Source: JAWOJB01 sp046484325 (GTDB lineage Bacteria; Actinomycetota; Acidimicrobiia; Spongiisociales; ZC4RG35). From it: a DNA stretch of 8,346 nt. The notes beneath the pieces are model-generated. The model was given only the letters and a program-made list of their open reading frames with translations, was not told where the DNA came from and did not search any database. The position numbers and the translations under genes are program-made. Shown here piece after piece: positions 4,601-8,346 of the stretch (the stretch's first letter is position 1; every line of letters begins with the position of its first letter). The DNA is taken from the NCBI GenBank assembly GCA_046484325.1, contig JAWOJB010000012.1, positions 1 through 8,346 on the forward strand, in the 5' to 3' direction.

Positions 4601-6745
4601 GTGCCGACATCGGTACTTACCCGGCAGCGGTCATGGATCGCTCGCATCGCCGCTCTCGCCATGGTCGCCTCTTTGATGGTGGTCACGGCGGCTCCGGCGG
4701 GCGCAGCGCCCATCGACACGTCTGCCTCATGTCCGCCAGCATCCATTCCGAGTGCCGGGTTTACCGACATCGCCGGATTCGATGCCACCACGCAGAACGC
4801 CATCAACTGCCTGGCGTTCTACGAGATCACCAAGGGCACGACGGCGACCACCTACTCGCCCAGCCTGGCGGTGGCTCGTTGGCAGATGGCCCTGTTCCTG
4901 ACCCGTCAGGCCGAGGTTCACGGTGTGACCCTCCCCGATGGCTCGCCGCAGGGATTCACCGACATCGGCGCCTATCCGGCGTCGACCCAGATCGCGATCA
5001 ACCAGATCGCCCAGCTGGGCATCAGCATCGGCACCAGCGCCACCACGTTCTCGCCGGCGGACAACGTCACGCGTGAGCAGATGGCGCTGTTCCTCGCTCG
5101 TCTGCTGGGTGCGGTGACGACGCTGCCCGCCACCCCGCCGGATGCCGGCTTCACCGACATCGTCGGTCTGCCTGCACCGTCGCAGCTGGCCATCAACCAG
5201 CTCGCCGCGGTCGGCGTGGTCGCTGGTACCAGCGCCACCACCTACAGCCCGGCTCTCGAGACGCTGCGCTGGCAGATGGCGTTGTTCCTGACCCGGACGC
5301 TGGCGGCCGACGGGATCACCCCGCCGGCGGCGACGTTCACCACCGCGGCTCCGCAGCTCCTGCGGGCAGAACGCGCGGCAGCGGACGCCACCGTGGTCGC
5401 ATTCGTGTTCGACCAAAACGTGCCCGGCCAGGCCCTGGTGCCGCCGTTCGAGGGCTTCCGCCTCTACAACTCGGCCGGTGGATGGAACAACCCGGTCGAC
5501 GCGTCGATCGTGGGCAACCAGGTTCTCGCCCGGTTCTCGGCTGCCGAGGTCGCCGCGGCGGCCCGGGCAACCGCCCGGTACGGAGCCGTCGAGAACGCGG
5601 CCGGTATCCCGAACATCGAAGGCGACGCCGGGCTGACCCCGGCTGCGGTCGCCACCCCGGCGTTCCCGGCCCAGTTGAAGCGAGTCGACAACTACCGGCT
5701 TTCGCCCAACCTGATCGACGGGTTGCAGCGGATCCTCGTCGACTTCACCTTCGACGACGACATCGCCGATCCCGCCGGTACCAACGCCCACAACCTGCCG
5801 GCGATCGGCGCGGTTTCGTCCGGCATCTTCTGGCTGCTGGGCTCCAACGGTCAGCTGTACGACTCCCTCCGGGTGGTCAGCAGCACCGTCGACGCCGTCA
5901 ACGACGACGTGACCATCACGATCGCCATGCAGGCGTCGGACCCGACGATCATCCCGCAGTCGCAGCTGCGGCGCGGCATTGTGTTCGTCAGCCCCGGACC
6001 GGATACCCAGTGGCTGACCCACCCGTGGGCCGCATCGGACGGCAGGACCGTCGACCCCGACCTCGTGAGCGTCGAGCGGACCTCGGCGACGAGCTACCGC
6101 TTCACGTTCGACGAGGGGGTCGACGACACCGTCGCCCTGCTCCAGCCCGGCGACTTCTTCGTCGCCGACGCTGCCGGCAACAACACGGCCGCCACGGCCG
6201 TCGCACGGTCTGCCGTGATCGCGGACGGGGCGACGGTGGTGATCGCCACCTTCCCGGCCCTGCCCCAGTCGGGGGCCGGCACCCCGGTGATCGGGTTCGT
6301 CAACTTCGGCGCTGTGACGGCGACCGACTCGACGGCGTCGATCAACGCGGGTCAGAACGTGTTCGACGAAGCGGTGATCACCGTGCCGGCGCCGACCCAG
6401 GCGCCTGCCGGCGTGACCGCGCTGCCCGACCTGGTCGGCGTGGTGACAACCCAGGACATCGTGACGTTCAACTACACGGCGTCGTTCACCTTCGATTCGA
6501 CGGTGGCGGCAGTCGCCAGCTCCGTCGACTTCGACCTCTATGACGAGGACGGGACCCAATTCCGGGTGTCGTTGGTGCCCAACGCGCTGCCTGCGTTCGC
6601 GTCGCTGAGCAATGCGGGCCGCACGGTGAACATCACGATCGGTGGGTACACCAACGAGCAGATGATCGCCGCCAAGGTCGGCGCCGTGCAGACCAGCGAT
6701 CCTGGTCTGGCCGTCGTCACCGAAGGCGAGGTTGTGGTCGAGTGA
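4601..6745 (+). CDS. Secreted SLH-domain protein, probable S-layer protein
   Basis: The 714-residue product starts with a signal peptide: basic residues (8-15), hydrophobic core (16-31) and a likely cleavage after Ala-Gly-Ala at 35. Three SLH domains follow at about 53-107, 118-170 and 183-236, in exact 65-residue register, each with GFTDI and a late Arg (93, 158, 223) in VARWQ, VTREQ and TLRWQ. SLH domains bind pyruvylated secondary wall polymers, which matches the csaB-like gene upstream. The remaining 470 residues are rich in Ala, Val, Thr and Asp. They hold about four divergent beta-sandwich-like units marked by FVFDQNV (271-277), FTFDDDI, FTFDEGV and FTFDSTV, as in Ig-like repeats of S-layer proteins. 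The only cysteines noticed are Cys44 and Cys70, a possible disulfide. No catalytic motif is visible. A dedicated promoter, the window's strongest ribosome binding site and its own strong terminator fit an abundant surface protein. A minor SLH-anchored protein is the alternative. Confidence 0.85.
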   Translation: MPTSVLTRQRSWIARIAALAMVASLMVVTAAPAGAAPIDTSASCPPASIPSAGFTDIAGFDATTQNAINCLAFYEITKGTTATTYSPSLAVARWQMALFLTRQAEVHGVTLPDGSPQGFTDIGAYPASTQIAINQIAQLGISIGTSATTFSPADNVTREQMALFLARLLGAVTTLPATPPDAGFTDIVGLPAPSQLAINQLAAVGVVAGTSATTYSPALETLRWQMALFLTRTLAADGITPPAATFTTAAPQLLRAERAAADATVVAFVFDQNVPGQALVPPFEGFRLYNSAGGWNNPVDASIVGNQVLARFSAAEVAAAARATARYGAVENAAGIPNIEGDAGLTPAAVATPAFPAQLKRVDNYRLSPNLIDGLQRILVDFTFDDDIADPAGTNAHNLPAIGAVSSGIFWLLGSNGQLYDSLRVVSSTVDAVNDDVTITIAMQASDPTIIPQSQLRRGIVFVSPGPDTQWLTHPWAASDGRTVDPDLVSVERTSATSYRFTFDEGVDDTVALLQPGDFFVADAAGNNTAATAVARSAVIADGATVVIATFPALPQSGAGTPVIGFVNFGAVTATDSTASINAGQNVFDEAVITVPAPTQAPAGVTALPDLVGVVTTQDIVTFNYTASFTFDSTVAAVASSVDFDLYDEDGTQFRVSLVPNALPAFASLSNAGRTVNITIGGYTNEQMIAAKVGAVQTSDPGLAVVTEGEVVVE
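4757..5308 (+). repeat. Three SLH repeats in 195-base register
   Basis: GFTDI starts at 4757, 4952 and 5147, exactly 195 bases apart, with no insertion between units. Conserved blocks include an AIN helix, TTYSP or TTFSP, and RWQMALFLTR or REQMALFLAR. Units one and three share the Trp variant of the TRAE-like motif, unit two has the canonical TREQ. The equal spacing points to tandem duplication. Confidence 0.85.
5354..6560 (+). repeat. Four divergent beta-sandwich-like units in the S-layer protein
   Basis: Each unit opens with a short L-x-(R/V)-V/A-like strand, beginning near residues 253, 359, 488 and 611, followed by a strand with the pattern F-x-F-D-x-x-V/I. Spacing is about 106, 129 and 123 residues. 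The pattern resembles bacterial Ig-like or SWM-type repeats, but the family is not certain. The units are visible in protein only; their DNA has diverged. Confidence 0.5.
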
Positions 6746-6783
6746 CCGACCACCTCACCCGATCCTGATCCAAGGATCGAACC

Positions 6784-6815
6784 GAGAGGGCCCCGGCTCC
6801 GGCCGGGGCCCTCTC
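6784..6815 (+). terminator. Strong intrinsic terminator of the S-layer gene, C(UCCG)G tetraloop
   Basis: A perfect 14-bp stem, GAGAGGGCCCCGGC (6784-6797) with GCCGGGGCCCTCTC (6802-6815), is closed by the tetraloop TCCG. The C(UNCG)G type is unusually stable. It lies 38 bases after the stop. No T-run follows, as is usual for stem-only terminators of actinobacteria. A weaker 6-bp hairpin (CGATCC 6760-6765, GGATCG 6774-6779) lies just before it. Confidence 0.85.
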
Positions 6816-6879
6816 ACGTGGTCGGCCGTTCAGGGAACCGGCACTCGACGCTGTCTCTCCCTCCCGGCCCGGCGAGACG

Positions 6880-7368
6880 ATGACGGCGACGCCAAGGCGG
6901 GTCTTCGCCGACCTGGCGGGGATGAGCTCTGAGGCCATCGAGGCCATCAACTGCGTCGCCTACTACGGCATCGACACCATCGACGCCTCGGTCGATCTCA
7001 ACCGTGACGGGGACACGGCCGACCCGGGCGACCTGGCCTCGCTCGGCCCGATCTTCCACTGCTGGGTCGAGCCGGCACCGGAGCTGGCGGGCATGACCGC
7101 GTTCGACATCCTGGCGGTGGACACCGGCAAGGACACCATTGACGTGGTCGAGGTGGGCGGCGGGGGCAGCCAGTGGCGGGTGCGCTACGACTCGACCAAC
7201 GACCCCTTCTCGGTCGACGGCCAGGCGAGGAGGCTCGTCCAGTTCGAGGCGGCGCTCTCGTCGGTGGTGCTGCCCGGCCTCGGCGGGCCCGGCAAGGTCG
7301 AGCTGGCCACCAACCCCTACACGACCATCTCGTCGCAGGCGAGCGTGTTCGTGCTCAAGACGAAGTGA
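6880..7368 (+). CDS. Small protein with a truncated SLH domain and no signal peptide
   Basis: The 162-residue frame has strongly G/C-biased third positions and looks coding. Residues 8-34 (VFADLAGMSSEAIEAINCVA and onward to YYGIDTI) match the first half of an SLH domain, and AINC is shared with SLH1 of the protein upstream. The second half (SP-x-R-x-QMA) is absent. In its place is DLNRDGDTADPGD (39-51), like the calcium loop of an EF-hand or dockerin. The rest (63-162) looks beta-rich and has no recognised family. Cys25 and Cys61 are the only cysteines. No signal peptide can be found: the frame is open back to 6769 through the S-layer terminator, without another ATG or GTG start. No clear promoter or good ribosome binding site is seen. 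It may be a 5'-deleted relic of an SLH protein paralog or a small protein of its own. Its stop lies five bases from the convergent epimerase stop. Confidence 0.6.
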   Translation: MTATPRRVFADLAGMSSEAIEAINCVAYYGIDTIDASVDLNRDGDTADPGDLASLGPIFHCWVEPAPELAGMTAFDILAVDTGKDTIDVVEVGGGGSQWRVRYDSTNDPFSVDGQARRLVQFEAALSSVVLPGLGGPGKVELATNPYTTISSQASVFVLKTK

Positions 7369-7373
7369 GGTGA

Positions 7374-8346
7374 TCAGAGCCGTTCGGCCAGGGCCTCGAG
7401 CGACCGCTGCGAGGCGGTGCCGTCGCCGTAGGGCGACGGCACCCCCGCCAGCCGGGCATGGGTCCCGGCCAGGTCGTCGAGGACCCGACGGGCGGCTTCG
7501 CCGATCGCCGGGCCGGGCAGCACCCGCTCGGCGAAGGTGCCGATCACCTCGGGGCGCTCGGTCGAGTTCCTGACGACGATCAGCGGGCGCTTGAGGATCG
7601 ACGCCTCCTCCTGGACCCCGCCCGAGTCCGAGACGAGCAGCGCCGCCTCGGCCTGGAGGGCGAGGAAGTCGACGTAGCCGATCGGCTCCACCACCCGCAG
7701 CCGAGCCAGCAGGTCGCCCAGCCCGTGCTCCTCGGCCCGGCGCACCGATCGGGGATGGAGGGGGAGCACCACCGGGATCGGGAGGGAGGCGAGCTGCTCG
7801 AGGATCGCCCGGTACCGGACGGGGTCGTCGACGTTCTCCGGCCGGTGGAACGTGGACAGCACGAAGCGGCCCGGATCCACCCCGTGTCGCCCGCAGATCT
7901 CCCGGCGTCTCTCGGGCAATGGCAGCAGCTCGACCACCGCCTCCACCACCGTGTTGCCGGTGAGGACCACCCGGTCCCCGCCGATCCCCTCGCTCGCCAG
8001 GTTGTCGACGTTCACCTGGGTGGGGGCGCAGCACAGGTCGGCGAGATGGTCGGTGACCACCCGGTTGTGCTCCTCGGGCATCGCCCGGTCGCGGCTGCGG
8101 AGGCCCGCCTCGATGTGACAGACCGGCACCTCCCGGGCGTTGGCGGCGATGGCGCCCGCCATCACCGCGTTGGTGTCGCCCTGGACGATCACCGCCACCG
8201 GCCGGTGCGCCTCGAACAGGCTGTCGAGACGCCGGATCGCCTCGCCGATCTGGTTGCCCCGCGAGGTGCCCCCGACCTCGAGGAAGTCGTCGGGCTCGGG
8301 CAGCGACAGCTCGGTGAAGAACGACCCCGACAGCTTCGAGTCGTAG
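7374..8346 (-). CDS. wecB: UDP-GlcNAc 2-epimerase, non-hydrolysing (partial at the right edge)
   Basis: The visible part is 323 residues, ending at the TGA at 7376-7374. Roughly 50 N-terminal residues, including the usual GTRPE region, lie beyond the window. The enzyme interconverts UDP-GlcNAc and UDP-ManNAc in the cytoplasm to feed ManNAc into wall or surface polysaccharides. Counting from the first visible residue, motifs are YDSKLSGSFF (1-10), GDTN (56-59), HIEAGLRS (77-84), PEEHNR (90-95), TGNT (129-132), HRPENVD (167-173), PLHPR (195-199), SDSGGVQEE (239-247), STERPE (261-266) and PYGDGTAS (305-312). The expected catalytic acids (Asp57, Glu79, Glu91) and the His167 region are present. 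The GTG at 8198 is not the start, because conserved sequence continues upstream of it. Pyruvylated ManNAc is the known SLH receptor, which fits the csaB-like and SLH genes nearby. Other ManNAc-containing polymers remain possible. Confidence 0.9.
   Translation of the reverse strand, partial: YDSKLSGSFFTELSLPEPDDFLEVGGTSRGNQIGEAIRRLDSLFEAHRPVAVIVQGDTNAVMAGAIAANAREVPVCHIEAGLRSRDRAMPEEHNRVVTDHLADLCCAPTQVNVDNLASEGIGGDRVVLTGNTVVEAVVELLPLPERRREICGRHGVDPGRFVLSTFHRPENVDDPVRYRAILEQLASLPIPVVLPLHPRSVRRAEEHGLGDLLARLRVVEPIGYVDFLALQAEAALLVSDSGGVQEEASILKRPLIVVRNSTERPEVIGTFAERVLPGPAIGEAARRVLDDLAGTHARLAGVPSPYGDGTASQRSLEALAERL
7416..7443 (+). terminator. 12-bp hairpin inside the epimerase gene, possible terminator for the convergent gene
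   Basis: GGTGCCGTCGCC (7416-7427) and GGCGACGGCACC (7432-7443) pair perfectly around GTAG. It lies 48 bases after the stop of the plus-strand gene, which has only five bases before the convergent epimerase. The same bases encode the conserved PYGDG region of the epimerase, so the terminator role is a guess. Confidence 0.35.

Noticed and set aside
4364..4610. Small minus-strand frames in the S-layer upstream gap
   Set aside because: They cross the promoter, leader and ribosome binding site, lack a start signal and resemble nothing known. The gap is better explained as regulatory.
4727..6559. 610-residue minus-strand frame opposite the S-layer gene
   Set aside because: It is a GC-driven open frame with a low-complexity Arg/Gly/Val product and no motif, while the plus strand shows signal peptide, SLH domains and a ribosome binding site.
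6814..8034. 406-residue minus-strand frame over the small gene and the epimerase
   Set aside because: It runs out of frame through the epimerase, whose correct frame holds all conserved motifs, and its product is mostly Arg/Gly/Pro.
7374..8198. Epimerase starting at GTG 8198
   Set aside because: Conserved family sequence (YDSKLSGSFFTEL and onward) continues upstream to the window edge, so the gene is only cut by the window.
1..8346. tRNA or rRNA genes, CRISPR arrays, insertion sequences, phage or attachment sites
   Set aside because: I looked on both strands and saw no cloverleaf, no regular spacer-repeat array, no transposase or integrase and no target-site duplication. Repeats here are protein-domain repeats.

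Overview
The window is very GC-rich and its genes use mostly G/C third codon positions. Four of its promoters carry a TAnnnT -10 box, and two of those fire at or next to the start codon, as in leaderless genes. Together with a secreted protein carrying three SLH (S-layer homology) domains, this suggests a high-GC actinobacterium. My best guess is the class Acidimicrobiia, but that is an inference from sequence style, not a database match.

Layout, left to right. (1) Positions 1-1929, minus strand, cut by the left edge: a CsaB-type polysaccharide pyruvyltransferase fused through a coiled-coil linker to the start of a glycosyltransferase-like domain. (2) Positions 1930-1985: a compact divergent promoter region with two back-to-back near-leaderless promoters and two GC palindromes. 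(3) Positions 1986-2762, plus: a PAPS-dependent sulfotransferase-like protein. (4) Positions 2809-4388, plus: a Wzm/Wzt-type polysaccharide ABC exporter, permease and ATPase overlapping by GTGA. (5) Positions 4389-4600: a 212-base regulatory gap with competing hairpins, a TTGAGT-18-TAGCCT promoter, a hairpin at the expected mRNA 5' end and a strong ribosome binding site. (6) Positions 4601-6745, plus: a 714-residue secreted protein with three SLH domains spaced exactly 65 residues apart and about four beta-sandwich-like repeats, a probable S-layer protein, followed by a 14-bp C(UCCG)G terminator. (7) Positions 6880-7368, plus: a small protein that starts with half an SLH domain and has no signal peptide. 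(8) Positions 7374-8346, minus, cut by the right edge: a WecB/MnaA-type non-hydrolysing UDP-GlcNAc 2-epimerase.

The genes read as one system. The epimerase would make UDP-ManNAc. Glycosyltransferases would build a ManNAc-containing wall polymer, the Wzm/Wzt pair would export it, CsaB would add the pyruvyl ketal, and the SLH protein would bind the pyruvylated polymer on the cell surface. In Bacillus anthracis and Paenibacillus alvei this logic (CsaB, pyruvylated ManNAc, SLH) is established. Finding the receptor-making and ligand genes side by side in what looks like an actinobacterium, with a CsaB-glycosyltransferase fusion and a sulfotransferase added, is the main result. The chemistry of the polymer is inferred, not seen.
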